From Bordetella genomosp. 4 (GTDB taxonomy: Bacteria > Pseudomonadota > Gammaproteobacteria > Burkholderiales > Burkholderiaceae_B), in NCBI RefSeq assembly GCF_002261185.1, contig NZ_NEVQ01000022.1, positions 434,001 to 498,000 on the forward strand: a stretch of 64,000 nt of DNA, given 5' to 3'. Shown piece by piece: positions 42,251-51,111 of this stretch. The position numbers were made by a program, and so were the translations under genes. Below the pieces are notes generated by a model. The model was not told the origin of the DNA, searched no databases, and worked only from the letters and a program-made list of their open reading frames with translations. Within the stretch, counting starts at the first letter, position 1, and the number at the start of each line of letters is the position of its first letter.

Positions 42251-43672
42251 TCGCCGGATGACTTGTCTCCCTCGCGTCGCCTTAAGAAAGTAAACCTATC
42301 TTGGGTGCGGCCACTGACGGCAGGCTTGGGCGCTCGGTACCAGCAAATCGCCGCGCAAATCATTACCGCGGTGGATGATGGCGTTCTCAAGCCAGGCGAT
42401 CGCCTGCCCCCTCAACGCGAACTCGCCCAGGCATTGGGAGTTGATCTCACGACCGTGACTCGTGCCTACACGGAAGTCCGCCAGAAAGGGCTTTTGGAGG
42501 CTCACGGCGCCGGTGGGACCTATGTGGCCTATTCCGAATCGGGAGCAAACGGGACGATTGATCTGGGAATGAATATCCCTCCCTTGCTCAACAGTGCAGA
42601 GTTTGCGCACATGCTCGAGCGAGGCAGTGGCACACCCCACGCAACAGCCAGCCCGATGGATCTGATGAGCTATCACGTGGGCGCAGGGGCGAATCGGCAT
42701 CGTGCCGCAGGGGCAAAATGGCTGCAGCCGATGACAGGCAACACGGACATTGAGCGGGTCGTGGTTTGCTCTGGCGCTCAAACCGCCATCGCGGCACTGC
42801 TGCTGGCCAAGAGCCAATCCGGGGATGCCATTGCTTGCGATGAGTTGACGTACCCGGGTTTCTTGGCCGCAGCCCGCTTGCTCCAACGCGTAGCCGTAGG
42901 GGTAAAGTCAGATGAACAGGGAACGGATCCTGCCGATCTCGAGCGCGTGTGCGAACAGCATCGTCCCGCGGCGTTGTACTTGAATCCGACGATTCAAAAT
43001 CCAACTGCGCTGACACTTTCTGTCGAGCGACGAACAGCGCTTTTACGTGTTGCAGAGAAATATGCGTTGCCAGTCATTGAAGATGATCCGTACTGGCTGT
43101 TGAGCGAACGCCCCCCGAGCACGATGTTTTCATTGGCTGCCGACACATCTTCGGTCCCGGTTTATTACGTCTCGACGCTATCGAAATGTATAGCACCGGG
43201 CCTGAGAACGGCATACTTGGTTGTACCTTCAGATGAGCCGTTAAGTCCCGTTCTCGACGCCCTGCGTTCGCTGGCGCTGATGCCCACGCCTTGGATGGCG
43301 GAAATGGCATCGACCTGGATAGAGTCGGGAGTCGCCGTTCAATGGCTGGCACGGATCAAGAGTGAGATGCAGCATCGACAAACCATCGCAGCATCAATCC
43401 TGCCGGGAAAGATCCAAGCCGACCCGCATGGGTTGCACCTTTGGCTCGAGCTGCCGCGCCATATCGACCCATACCGGCTCACACAGACAGCGCTACAACA
43501 AGGTTTGGGTGTTACTGATTCGGAGGCGTTCGCCACGGGGTCTTTCAGCCCAGCAGCGCTGCGAGTGTCATTGGGTGGGGCTATTGATCGAACTCGCCTG
43601 ACGCATGGCCTGACCCGATTGGCGGAATTGCTCCAAGGAGATCTTGGGAGGCGAGTTTCCAACGTTGTCTAA
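42209..43672 (+). CDS. MocR-type (GntR/aminotransferase) regulator
   Basis: A 487-residue fusion: an N-terminal GntR winged helix (GARYQQIAAQIITAVDDG, then LPPQRELAQALGVDLTTVTR) and a fold-type I aminotransferase-like domain with LNPTIQNPTALTLS, VIEDDPYW and the PLP lysine in VSTLSKCIAPGLRTAYLV. MocR proteins use PLP-bound amines to control nearby genes. ATG 42209 is chosen, since upstream codons are low-quality. Divergent from the 49-residue membrane protein, its only obvious target; direct repeats surround the start. Confidence 0.88.
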   Translation: MAFSYPTKLPKIHTSPDDLSPSRRLKKVNLSWVRPLTAGLGARYQQIAAQIITAVDDGVLKPGDRLPPQRELAQALGVDLTTVTRAYTEVRQKGLLEAHGAGGTYVAYSESGANGTIDLGMNIPPLLNSAEFAHMLERGSGTPHATASPMDLMSYHVGAGANRHRAAGAKWLQPMTGNTDIERVVVCSGAQTAIAALLLAKSQSGDAIACDELTYPGFLAAARLLQRVAVGVKSDEQGTDPADLERVCEQHRPAALYLNPTIQNPTALTLSVERRTALLRVAEKYALPVIEDDPYWLLSERPPSTMFSLAADTSSVPVYYVSTLSKCIAPGLRTAYLVVPSDEPLSPVLDALRSLALMPTPWMAEMASTWIESGVAVQWLARIKSEMQHRQTIAASILPGKIQADPHGLHLWLELPRHIDPYRLTQTALQQGLGVTDSEAFATGSFSPAALRVSLGGAIDRTRLTHGLTRLAELLQGDLGRRVSNVV

Positions 43673-43701
43673 TTCCCTATGCGATCTTTCACTGCGATCC
43701 G

Positions 43702-43803
43702 GTGATCAGAGACCATATCAATCGTCATATTGACGTCAAGCACGACAGCGAACTGCTCAAGAGCATTCCCAGCCTGGGACACAAAGATAAGGAAGTTCGT
43801 TGA
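43702..43803 (+). mobile_element. IS110-family transposase scrap
   Basis: About 33 codons (VIRDHINRHIDVKHDSELLK, then SIPSLGHKDKEVR) resemble the region before the C-terminal domain of IS110/IS116/IS902 transposases, where a helical ExxI...H...L.SIPGIG pattern is usual. Both ends of the transposase are gone. A dead remnant next to the BrnA gene. Confidence 0.5.
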
Positions 43804-43807
43804 ACTC

Positions 43808-44131
43808 TCAACGAGCAGAAGCGACCTTGCCAGTCAAAGCCAGGGACGCACGCAGCATATCGTTGGTGCGGGTCTGCCACCCTTCCCCGCTGGCGCGAAG
43901 CGCCTCCAAAATGTCGGCATCGAGACGCAGCTTCACCGCCTCTTTCGTCACGGCTTGAGTACTGCCCGCCGGACGCCCACGCCGCTTAATTTTCTCCGGC
44001 GTGTGCACCTCCGCAAACTTCCCAGCCTTGGCTTCCGCCAAAGAATCGCGCAGACCAGGAAGTGCCTGCCCAGCGTCGGCTTCAATGGCCTTGGCCACCT
44101 TATCCATATCCAGTTTCTTCAGGGTCTTCAT
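43808..44131 (-). CDS. brnA: BrnA-type antitoxin
   Basis: A 107-residue protein. The C-terminal half is recognisable as the BrnA antitoxin domain: RRGRPAGSTQAVTKEAVKLR, LDADILEALRASGEGWQTR and TNDMLRASLAL, a ribbon-helix-helix DNA-binding fold that also autorepresses. The N-terminal ~50 residues would wrap the toxin. Its ATG overlaps the stop of the toxin gene (ATGA), the usual coupling in such pairs. The toxin has lost its start, so the antitoxin is orphaned here. Confidence 0.8.
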   Translation of the reverse strand: MKTLKKLDMDKVAKAIEADAGQALPGLRDSLAEAKAGKFAEVHTPEKIKRRGRPAGSTQAVTKEAVKLRLDADILEALRASGEGWQTRTNDMLRASLALTGKVASAR

Positions 44132-44400
44132 GCTTTCCTCCGCTTGATTTCCTTGGGCATCACGTTTTCACGCTCAGCCTTGGCATACACCATGACTAAC
44201 AACACGACCTCGTCATCGACCAGATGAAAGTAAATTACTCTCGCTCCGCCAAGCTTGCCTATACCCTTACGCGCCCAGCGCACCTTTCGAGCTCCATCAG
44301 CGCCAGGAATGACGTCGCCCGCGTCGGGGTTTTCCGCAATCCAGGCAATGAAGGCATGACGCTCATCGTCGTTCCAAATTTCAGCAGCTTGATGGGATTT
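44128..44400 (-). pseudogene. Toxin of the HigB/RelE-like type, 5' end deleted
   Basis: On the minus strand, 90 codons lead into the antitoxin: EIWNDDERHAFIAWIAENPD, AGDVIPGADGARKVRWARKG and IGKLGGARVIYFHLVDDEVV, the recognisable core of RelE/HigB-like mRNA interferase toxins. In frame, TGA at 44401-44403 lies just before the first codons, and no ATG, GTG or TTG precedes the core, so about 15 N-terminal residues and the start are missing. The break coincides with the 5' end of the divergent gene at 44392. Confidence 0.7.
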
Positions 44401-45429
44401 TCATCCAGTCAGAGCCTGTATAAGCCTGCTCCCTCTCCACGACGTTCTGCCGCCCCTGAGCCCGCACCGCGCGGCTACGTCGCCCTAACCTGCGGTGTCA
44501 CGGATGATGGTGTTCTCACGTTCCACGACAAGGCCGGCAAGCTCGTCAGCGAATCTGTGGTTGAGGAGGCAAAGAAGCAAAACCGCGAAGCTATCTTGGA
44601 TTTGATTCAGCGCAAGTGCGACCAGATCAATGGGGAGCTTGATGCTCTCGCTAACATCCATCTAGATACGCCTTCACCTCACATTTCACCTACCTTTTCG
44701 CCCGAGCCCTACCCACCCCCAGCGCCGTCCCAGCCCGCGCCACCAACCCCGCGCTGGTGGGAAAAACTCTTTTCTAAGCGATTGGCGAAGTTGGAGGCTG
44801 CCCATCAACAGGCTAGGGCTAACTATCAACGCCAACTCGACGCATGGCACAAAAACAAGGATCAACATGAGCAGAATCAGACACAACGACGCCATTTTCT
44901 CGAACATGAGATTCATCAGGACCCCGCCGCCATGGAACGTTGGTTGGAGGAGAATCTGCAGGACATCAGTTGGCCAAGGGAAACGTTGATATCACTGGAA
45001 ATCGCAGAGCAAGGCCAACATATCCGTCTCGACGTGGATCTGCCCGAAATTGAAGATATGCCGTCAAAAACCGCAGCAGTTCCGGCTCGAGGCTTAAAAC
45101 TCTCTGTGAAGGATTTACCAGCCGTGCAAGTACGCAAGCGCTATATGGCACATGTACACGGTGTGGGCTTCCGAATCATCGGCGAAACTTTCGCTGCTCT
45201 TCCCTGCGCACGCCGCGTCACACTATCGGGCTTTTCTCAGCGTCACGACACTGCCACCGGCGAAGTACGTGATGACTACTTATACTCGGTCAGTGTGGCG
45301 CGAGACGACTGGGAGCGTATCGATTTCGAGCAACTCGCCAGGATCGATGTTGTGGAGTCACTCGCTCAATTTGATATACGGCGACAAATGACGAAAACGG
45401 GCATTTTCAAACCCGTTGAGCCGTTTTAA
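44392..45429 (+). CDS. Hypothetical protein, probably 5'-truncated
   Basis: About 345 residues. N-terminal ~30 residues are low-complexity. LTFHDKAGKLVSESVVEEAK, KQNREAILDLIQRKCDQING resembles the part that follows the DUF4236 domain in some bacterial proteins, but that domain is absent here. A Pro-rich linker (PYPPPAPSQPAPPTP), a charged coiled coil and a C-terminal domain with KRYMAHVHGVGFRIIGETFA follow. The ATG at 44392 has no convincing ribosome-binding site and lies at the point where the divergent toxin lost its 5' end. Likely a truncated gene; function unknown. Confidence 0.55.
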   Translation: MGFSSSQSLYKPAPSPRRSAAPEPAPRGYVALTCGVTDDGVLTFHDKAGKLVSESVVEEAKKQNREAILDLIQRKCDQINGELDALANIHLDTPSPHISPTFSPEPYPPPAPSQPAPPTPRWWEKLFSKRLAKLEAAHQQARANYQRQLDAWHKNKDQHEQNQTQRRHFLEHEIHQDPAAMERWLEENLQDISWPRETLISLEIAEQGQHIRLDVDLPEIEDMPSKTAAVPARGLKLSVKDLPAVQVRKRYMAHVHGVGFRIIGETFAALPCARRVTLSGFSQRHDTATGEVRDDYLYSVSVARDDWERIDFEQLARIDVVESLAQFDIRRQMTKTGIFKPVEPF

Positions 45430-45446
45430 CTTAAGAGACAACAGGT

Positions 45447-45490
45447 GTCGTACTCAGTCGCCTCGAGAACCCGAGGCAACTGAGTACGAC
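45447..45490. terminator. Bidirectional hairpin between convergent genes
   Basis: GTCGTACTCAGT (45447-45458) pairs perfectly with ACTGAGTACGAC (45479-45490), and inside it GCCTCG (45460-45465) with CGAGGC (45472-45477), separated by a single C/A mismatch. An 18-bp stem centred between two convergent genes fits a two-way terminator, although no long T-run follows. Confidence 0.7.
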
Positions 45491-45496
45491 GACGGA

Positions 45497-47581
45497 TCAA
45501 GCCACTACCAAGCCCAACTCAACTTTCTTGCGCTTAACCCAAGCTCCAATCAACCGATCGGCAGCAATCCCCATAAAAGCAATACACAGCCCCGCCACCA
45601 GCGCCTTGCCAATTTCATTACCGGAACGTGCAGCATTGATCTGCGCCCCCAGATCCTGAGTGCCGATCAGTGCGGTAATCGCCACCATGAACAAGGCCAT
45701 GAAAATCACCTGATTCACACCCAGCATGATTTCAGGCAAGGCAATCGGCAACTCCACCTTCGTAAAGCGTTGCAGCGGCGTCGTACCTTGTTGTGTTGCG
45801 GCCTCCATAATGGACGCAGGTACGCTACGCAAACCCAATATCGTGTAACGCACCATCGGCACCACGGCAAACAACAGCACGGCAATGATGGCGGACAGAT
45901 CGCTGACTTTGAACAGCATCACGACGGGGATCAGGTAGATAAACGACGGGAAGGTCTGGAAAAAATCACATACGCCCGCCGCAAAGCGGGACCAGTTGGC
46001 AGTACGCGATGCCAGCAGACCCAGCACAAAGCCTACGATGATGCACACAACAGCAGCCGTGCCGATCATATACAGCGTGGTCATGGCTTCGGTCCACAGC
46101 CCCGTACCGGCAGGAAACCAGATCAGCAGTCCGGCGACGAGCGCCACCGACCAACCGCCGAAGCGATAGCCGACCAACGCCACGAGTGCGACAAAGGTTA
46201 CCCACGGGATCGCCTGAAAAAACGTGCGAATCGGGATCAACACCTCAAGCAGCATGAAATTGCGAAACGCCTGCACCGAGTCATACAGATTCAAGTTGAT
46301 CCAGTCGATGCCTGCATTCCAGAAGGCAGCCGAGGTGATGGTGTGCTCACCGCTCAACTGCGCCAGGCCTGGCACCACGCGAGCCAGCAACACACTGGCC
46401 GCCAGGAATACCAGCCCCATCACCAAATGAGGATGACGCTGCCGCCAGCTGAGGTCCGGATCCACATAAACCGGCGCCTTCAAGGCGTAGGCCCGGCTCA
46501 GACGGTCCAGGACCACGGCGATCACGACGATTGCCAGACCTTGTTCCAATGCCTGTCCCAGACGCAAGGACTGTAGCGACGTCAGCAACTCGCTGCCCAG
46601 ACCCGAGGCGCCGATCAATGCCGCCAGCACGATCATGGCGAGGGTTTGCATGACGCCTTGATTCAAGCCCGTCAGCAACAGCGAGCGCGCGGCCGGTATC
46701 TGCACTCGCCACAACAGCTGCCAACGCGTGCAGCCCATCATGCGCCCGGCCTCGAGCACACCGCTACTGACCGTTTCCAGACCGAGTGCCACACAGCGCG
46801 CGACCGGTGGCACCGCGAACAATGCCGTCGCAATCATGGCGGACACGTTACCGACGCCATACAGCACCACGATGGGCACCAGGTACGCAAAGGGCGGCAT
46901 GCTCTGCAGGACATCGAATAACGGCGTCACCACGCTCTTGAAGCGCGGGCCCTTGCTCATGAATATCCCCAGCACCAGACCGATGAGGAACACCATGGGC
47001 ACCGTGATAACCACGAGCGCAAACGTCTGCATGGACGGCTGCCAGACGCCGAACAGCGCCAGGTACGTGAACGCCACCGCAGCCAGCAGCGCAGTGCGCC
47101 ATCCGCCGAGCCAGTGGCCCAGTATCGTGGCCAGGCCCGTCACCGTGATCCACGGCAAGGCAGGCACACTGCCGGCAAAGCCATTGAAGAACAGCGATTC
47201 GCTAAAGCTCAACGGATAAGACAGCCAGGATGAAAACCCGCGCGTCACATTGCGTGCGGTGAATTCAAACGCTGTGCCTTCGAAGAAACGCGCACCGTAT
47301 ACGACCCACTCAAAGAACGCGTCGATCCAGTCTTTTAGCGGCAACATCCAATCGGAAGGGTATTTCGCAACCCAGCTCACTCGCTCTGCTGCTACCTGAC
47401 CCAGCAAGATGATCGCCAGAGCGGTGATCCAGTAAAACACGCCGCGATGCCGAGATGCCTGTGGCCGACGCTCTGACGGCGGCGCCATGACAGCACTGTA
47501 CGTGGTTGCAGGCGATGTGGATCGAGGCGAATCGAGAGCCTGCGTCACGTCGTTTTTCGATAGCATGGCAGCCTGACTCAT
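45497..47581 (-). CDS. Glycine betaine/proline-type ABC permease, two fused ProW modules
   Basis: A 694-residue inner-membrane protein with two ProW-like halves, each preceded by a conserved periplasmic stretch (DWMLPLKDWIDAFFEWVVYG in the first) and carrying an EAA-like loop (LEAGRMMGCTRWQLLWRV; MEAATQQGTTPLQRFTKV). Ordinary ProW has about 350 residues, so this is a tandem fusion that can form the whole channel alone. It overlaps the ATPase gene by 4 bases. Proposed substrate: a quaternary amine such as choline, betaine or carnitine. Confidence 0.88.
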   Translation of the reverse strand: MSQAAMLSKNDVTQALDSPRSTSPATTYSAVMAPPSERRPQASRHRGVFYWITALAIILLGQVAAERVSWVAKYPSDWMLPLKDWIDAFFEWVVYGARFFEGTAFEFTARNVTRGFSSWLSYPLSFSESLFFNGFAGSVPALPWITVTGLATILGHWLGGWRTALLAAVAFTYLALFGVWQPSMQTFALVVITVPMVFLIGLVLGIFMSKGPRFKSVVTPLFDVLQSMPPFAYLVPIVVLYGVGNVSAMIATALFAVPPVARCVALGLETVSSGVLEAGRMMGCTRWQLLWRVQIPAARSLLLTGLNQGVMQTLAMIVLAALIGASGLGSELLTSLQSLRLGQALEQGLAIVVIAVVLDRLSRAYALKAPVYVDPDLSWRQRHPHLVMGLVFLAASVLLARVVPGLAQLSGEHTITSAAFWNAGIDWINLNLYDSVQAFRNFMLLEVLIPIRTFFQAIPWVTFVALVALVGYRFGGWSVALVAGLLIWFPAGTGLWTEAMTTLYMIGTAAVVCIIVGFVLGLLASRTANWSRFAAGVCDFFQTFPSFIYLIPVVMLFKVSDLSAIIAVLLFAVVPMVRYTILGLRSVPASIMEAATQQGTTPLQRFTKVELPIALPEIMLGVNQVIFMALFMVAITALIGTQDLGAQINAARSGNEIGKALVAGLCIAFMGIAADRLIGAWVKRKKVELGLVVA

Positions 47582-48606
47582 TGGAACAGCGCTCCTGCCA
47601 CTTGTTCGCGGCTGACCTGTCCGACTAGCGTGCCCGACGCGTCGACGACGGGCAAGGCCCGCTCGGAAGCAATCACACGCTTGGCGATTTTCTCCAATAC
47701 ATCGGTCGTCCGAATCACATCCTGATCCGAAGCGATCGTGATATGGGTCGGGTCGGCCGGTGTCATGATCCGCTGCGTCGTGATGAGTTTGGCGCGCGGC
47801 GCATGCTGCACAAATTGTTTGACGTAATCGTTGGCCGGCGTCAGCAGCAGCTCTTCGGCCGTTCCGATCTGCGCTAGACGTCCGTCTTTCATGATCGCAA
47901 TACGGTCACCCAGGCGCACGGCCTCGTCGAAGTCATGCGTGACGAACACGATGGATTTGTGCAGCTTGGATTGCAGCTTGATGAATTCGTCCTGCATCTC
48001 GCGGCGGATCAGCGGATCCAGCGCGGAGAATGGCTCATCCAAAAACCACACGTCGCACTCGCCGATCAGGCTGCGAGCAATGCCAACACGCTGTTGCTGC
48101 CCGCCGGACAGTTGCCGAGGGAAATAATGCTCGCGTCCCTCCAGGCCCACCGTGGCAATCAACTCCTGCGCCTTGGCCAAGCGCGTCGATTCGGGAACGT
48201 TCTGTATTTCCAGCGGAAACGCGACGTTCTCAAGCACAGTGCGGTGTGGCAGCAGACCGAAGTTCTGAAACACCATTCCCATCTTGCGTCGACGGATATC
48301 TGTCAAGCTGGCGCGCGAGGCTTGCAGCAAGTCGACACCATCAAACAGTACTTGCCCCGCATGCGGTTTGATCAGTCGCGTCAAACAGCGGATCAGCGTC
48401 GATTTACCCGAGCCGCTCAGGCCCATGATGATGAGGATCTCGCCTTTGTGGACATCAAAACTGACGTCACGGACGGCTGCGACCAACCCCGCCGCGGCGA
48501 GCTGCTCGTCGCTGGGTTGATATTGATGTTTTTCCAGAAAGCCTGTGGCACGCTTGCCAAACAAGTGCCATAGGTTTTGGCATGAAATTTTTACCGAGTC
48601 ACTCAT
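47578..48606 (-). CDS. ABC transporter ATPase of the betaine type (ProV-like)
   Basis: A 342-residue ATPase: Walker A MGLSGSGKST, Q-loop VFQNFGLLPHRTV, signature LSGGQQQRVGIARSL, Walker B VWFLDEPFSALDP, H-loop FVTHDFDEA. The C-terminal ~90 residues contain one or two CBS motifs (VDASGTLVGQVSREQVAGA), the ionic-strength sensor of osmoprotectant transporters. The N-terminal FGKRATGFLEKHQYQPSDEQ is ProV-like. 203 bases separate it from the receptor gene upstream, with an inverted repeat between. Confidence 0.9.
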   Translation of the reverse strand: MSDSVKISCQNLWHLFGKRATGFLEKHQYQPSDEQLAAAGLVAAVRDVSFDVHKGEILIIMGLSGSGKSTLIRCLTRLIKPHAGQVLFDGVDLLQASRASLTDIRRRKMGMVFQNFGLLPHRTVLENVAFPLEIQNVPESTRLAKAQELIATVGLEGREHYFPRQLSGGQQQRVGIARSLIGECDVWFLDEPFSALDPLIRREMQDEFIKLQSKLHKSIVFVTHDFDEAVRLGDRIAIMKDGRLAQIGTAEELLLTPANDYVKQFVQHAPRAKLITTQRIMTPADPTHITIASDQDVIRTTDVLEKIAKRVIASERALPVVDASGTLVGQVSREQVAGALFQ

Positions 48607-48644
48607 GACTATTCCTGTCGAATAGCGCGCAGCACTGCGCGGAC

Positions 48645-48716
48645 ACTTTCCGACAAGATCAGCGATATGGCGATATCAAGGCTGACTCAGCGCAAAAATC
48701 GATAGTGTCGGAAAGT
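48645..48716 (-). promoter_or_regulatory. Long-loop inverted repeat between receptor and ATPase genes
   Basis: ACTTTCCGACA (48645-48655) and TGTCGGAAAGT (48706-48716) are perfectly complementary, with a 50-base loop. It lies in the 203-base gap that separates the receptor gene from the ATPase gene. It might reduce read-through, giving more receptor than membrane subunits, or protect the receptor mRNA 3' end. Confidence 0.4.
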
Positions 48717-48809
48717 ACGAGACGGATCTGAGATGACGCACATCGTGGTGCGAATACCCATAGGACGGTGCGCGCGGCCACGTCGCTCGTGTCGCGCGCA
48801 CTCGGAGGA

Positions 48810-49775
48810 TTACTTAGCGCAATCCGGCATCCAGGCTGCGATCTCTTGTGGATGTTGCTCGATCCATGCGGTGGCGGCTGCATCGTGCGTCAGACCTTTG
48901 ACATCTGCGAATGCCGCTGCCTGATCAATCATCGGCCCAGTAAAGTCGATGTTCTTGATCAACTGATAACCGCAGGACCATTTTTTCTCAAAGCCGGACC
49001 AGGCGCCCTTCTTCAGGTAGCCACCTTTGGGTGAGCCGCAATCGTAGGTCTTATCGGGGTTGACACCCCATTTCGGGTCCTCGACGCAAGCGGCTTCGTG
49101 CTCGGGAAACTCGACGAATTTGCCGGCGAATTCTGCGCCAACCCAGTTCGGTGCCCAGTTGAACAACACGATCGGCTCTTTGCGTGCATAGGCCGACTTG
49201 AGTTCGCCGAACAATGCTGCGGCGGAGCCTGCATTGACCACAGTGAAGTTCAGGTCCAAGGCCTCGATTTTCTCTTTGTCGTGCTTGATCCAGTCTACCG
49301 GGCCTGCCAGATAGCGGCCCTTGGGAGCCGTCTCGGGCACGGCAAACTTCTCGGCGCAGGCGTTCAATGCTTTCCAGTCCGGCAGACCGGGACAGATTTC
49401 TTCCATGTACTCTGGATACCACCAATCCTCGCGCGTTGTCGCGGTGTGACTGCCCAAATCGACCATGCGCCCAGCTTTGACTTCCTTCATGAAGCTGTTG
49501 TGCATGGTCCCTTCCCAGATCTCCATCTGTAAATCCAGATCGCCCAGGCCCATTGCTGCATATTGCCCTTGGCTATCGGCTGGCACCACTTTGGTTTGGT
49601 AGCCTAGCTTTTCAAGCAATTGTTGAGCGACACGAGCGAGCACTTTTTGGCTCGACCAGTTATTGTCCGCGATTTTTATCGGGTCGCTTGATTCCGGGGT
49701 GAATGCATGTGCAGGGGCACCGATCACAACGGCGAGCACCAACATGCCAGCGCTGAATTTCTTAGTGATGGACAA
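48810..49775 (-). CDS. Betaine/choline-type ABC substrate-binding protein (ProX-like)
   Basis: A 321-residue OpuAC-family receptor with a signal peptide (MLVLAVVIGAPAHA-F). KIADNNWSSQKVLARVAQQL and EDWWYPEYMEEICPGLPDW fit quaternary-ammonium receptors; aromatic-rich stretches (WAPNWVGAEF, KKWSCGYQLIKNID) could form a Trp/Tyr cage. Start TTG 49775 is chosen because GGAGGAAAT lies 10 bases upstream; the frame to 49868 adds nonsense-like sequence. First gene of the leftward transporter operon. Confidence 0.87.
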   Translation of the reverse strand: MSITKKFSAGMLVLAVVIGAPAHAFTPESSDPIKIADNNWSSQKVLARVAQQLLEKLGYQTKVVPADSQGQYAAMGLGDLDLQMEIWEGTMHNSFMKEVKAGRMVDLGSHTATTREDWWYPEYMEEICPGLPDWKALNACAEKFAVPETAPKGRYLAGPVDWIKHDKEKIEALDLNFTVVNAGSAAALFGELKSAYARKEPIVLFNWAPNWVGAEFAGKFVEFPEHEAACVEDPKWGVNPDKTYDCGSPKGGYLKKGAWSGFEKKWSCGYQLIKNIDFTGPMIDQAAAFADVKGLTHDAAATAWIEQHPQEIAAWMPDCAK

Positions 49776-50267
49776 CGGGATATTTCCTCCATGTGTGAAG
49801 GGACGACGAGTCACCCCTTCGAGGTTTTGATGCGTGCGTCGGCAATGCCCATGGCAATGCCAACGCATTCATCAGAATGACTACTACCTCTATCGCGCTG
49901 CGAGACCCTTTGGCCAGCAGAAAACAACTCTGCCCTTCGGCGCGCGCCAATAGAAGTGGCGTTGGCAAACGCGTTACCAACACAGTAGAACCACACGGTT
50001 CAGAATTACGGATGTACTTCCAGCGTTACCCAGGCACAGTCGCGCGACTAAAGCGATCTCGCAACTCTGCACCAAGTACGTAGATAATCTTGAACAACAA
50101 GGGCGCCGCGTACACGGCATTTGGCCGGCTTTTTGAGCCGTTTTATTGATGAACAACCCGTGCATGATACTCGCATCGAGCTTTCTTGTCTCGTTTTAAT
50201 TGCTCGACGTCGCCGATGTACCTGGAAATAAGGGTTGGCGTCGCCAGCAAGCATTACGCCGTCATGC
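49776..50267. other. Intergenic region between the betaine receptor and HxlR genes
   Basis: No convincing gene in about 490 bases. It contains a small terminator-like element, CGGCT-TTTTG-AGCCG followed by TTTT (50126-50144), but no + strand gene is evident just upstream of it. It must also include the promoter of the leftward ABC operon. Confidence 0.45.
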
Positions 50268-50621
50268 TCAGCATTGACATCTATCCTGACCGTCCCGCCC
50301 GTCACGTTGTTCGGCCCACCGCAATATCGCGTCCAACGCCGGACACAGAGCCTGGCCCCATTCCGTCAATCGATACTCAACCTTGGGAGGCACCTGCGGA
50401 TACAGTTTTCGAGCAACGAGCCCGTCCCTTTCCAGTTGACGCAACTGCTGGGCCAGCATTTTTTGGGAGATGCTGGGGATCAATCGTTCGAAATCGGAAT
50501 AGCGCTGAACCTTTCCGTCGAACAAGTGGAACAGGATAATCAGTTTCCAGCGACCATCCAGCAGTCGAATCATTTCCTCCACGCCGCTGGCCGCGGTCTC
50601 CGCCGTGTATTGCTTTCTCAT
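50268..50621 (-). CDS. HxlR-family regulator
   Basis: A 117-residue winged-helix protein of the HxlR type: LLDGRWKLIILFHLFDG, DFERLIPSISQKMLAQQLRQ and LERDGLVARKLYPQVPPKVE. These often sense aldehydes, quinones or electrophiles through a cysteine. The only cysteines here are near the C-terminus (ALCPALDAIL and a final CQC). Divergent from the SnoaL-like gene over 87 bases, where ACTTTTTAGT (50635-50644) could be an operator. Confidence 0.87.
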   Translation of the reverse strand: MRKQYTAETAASGVEEMIRLLDGRWKLIILFHLFDGKVQRYSDFERLIPSISQKMLAQQLRQLERDGLVARKLYPQVPPKVEYRLTEWGQALCPALDAILRWAEQRDGRDGQDRCQC

Positions 50622-50708
50622 TTCGCAGTAACTTACTTTTTAGTGCGTTCTTGATGATTCTATAGCTATTGCGCAGAATGGCTGTACTTCATTCAAGAGA
50701 CACAAAAC

Positions 50709-51035
50709 ATGCCAGACTCCCTACCCACCGTCATCGATACTTATTTCGCCGCCAGCAACCGTTCGGATATCGCCGGCCTTGTTCATTGTTTCGTGCCGAA
50801 CGCGACTGTTCATGACGAAGGCCGAACCCATCGCGGACATGAGGCCATTGCGGCCTGGCAAACCGAGGCACAAAAGAAGTTCGAGTACAGCATCGAACCT
50901 CTGGACACCCTGCACGAGGGGAACCACGTAACGGTTACCACCAACGTGGTGGGAAACTTTCCAGGCAGCCCCGTGCAGCTCGAACATATTTTTGTCCTGG
51001 CGGACGACAAGATCGAATCTCTGGTAATCCGCTGA
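50709..51035 (+). CDS. SnoaL-like/NTF2-fold protein
   Basis: A 108-residue alpha+beta cone protein of the SnoaL/ketosteroid-isomerase-like superfamily: IDTYFAASNRSDIAGLVHCF, PNATVHDEGRTHRGHEAIAA. Often an isomerase-like or ligand-binding protein, rarely with known substrates. Only regulatory neighbour: the divergent HxlR. A Shine-Dalgarno (AAGAGA) precedes the ATG. Confidence 0.82.
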   Translation: MPDSLPTVIDTYFAASNRSDIAGLVHCFVPNATVHDEGRTHRGHEAIAAWQTEAQKKFEYSIEPLDTLHEGNHVTVTTNVVGNFPGSPVQLEHIFVLADDKIESLVIR

Positions 51036-51111
51036 CGGAGATCGGCCCGGAGTTGCCAGGCAGGCATGACACCCAACGTTATCAACGCTCCTGCGTGCCT
51101 GCGGATCGCCC

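Noticed and set aside
46645-46780. Possible additional frames inside the fused permease gene
   Set aside because: They are shadows of the long permease frame, which has consistent membrane-helix patterns throughout.
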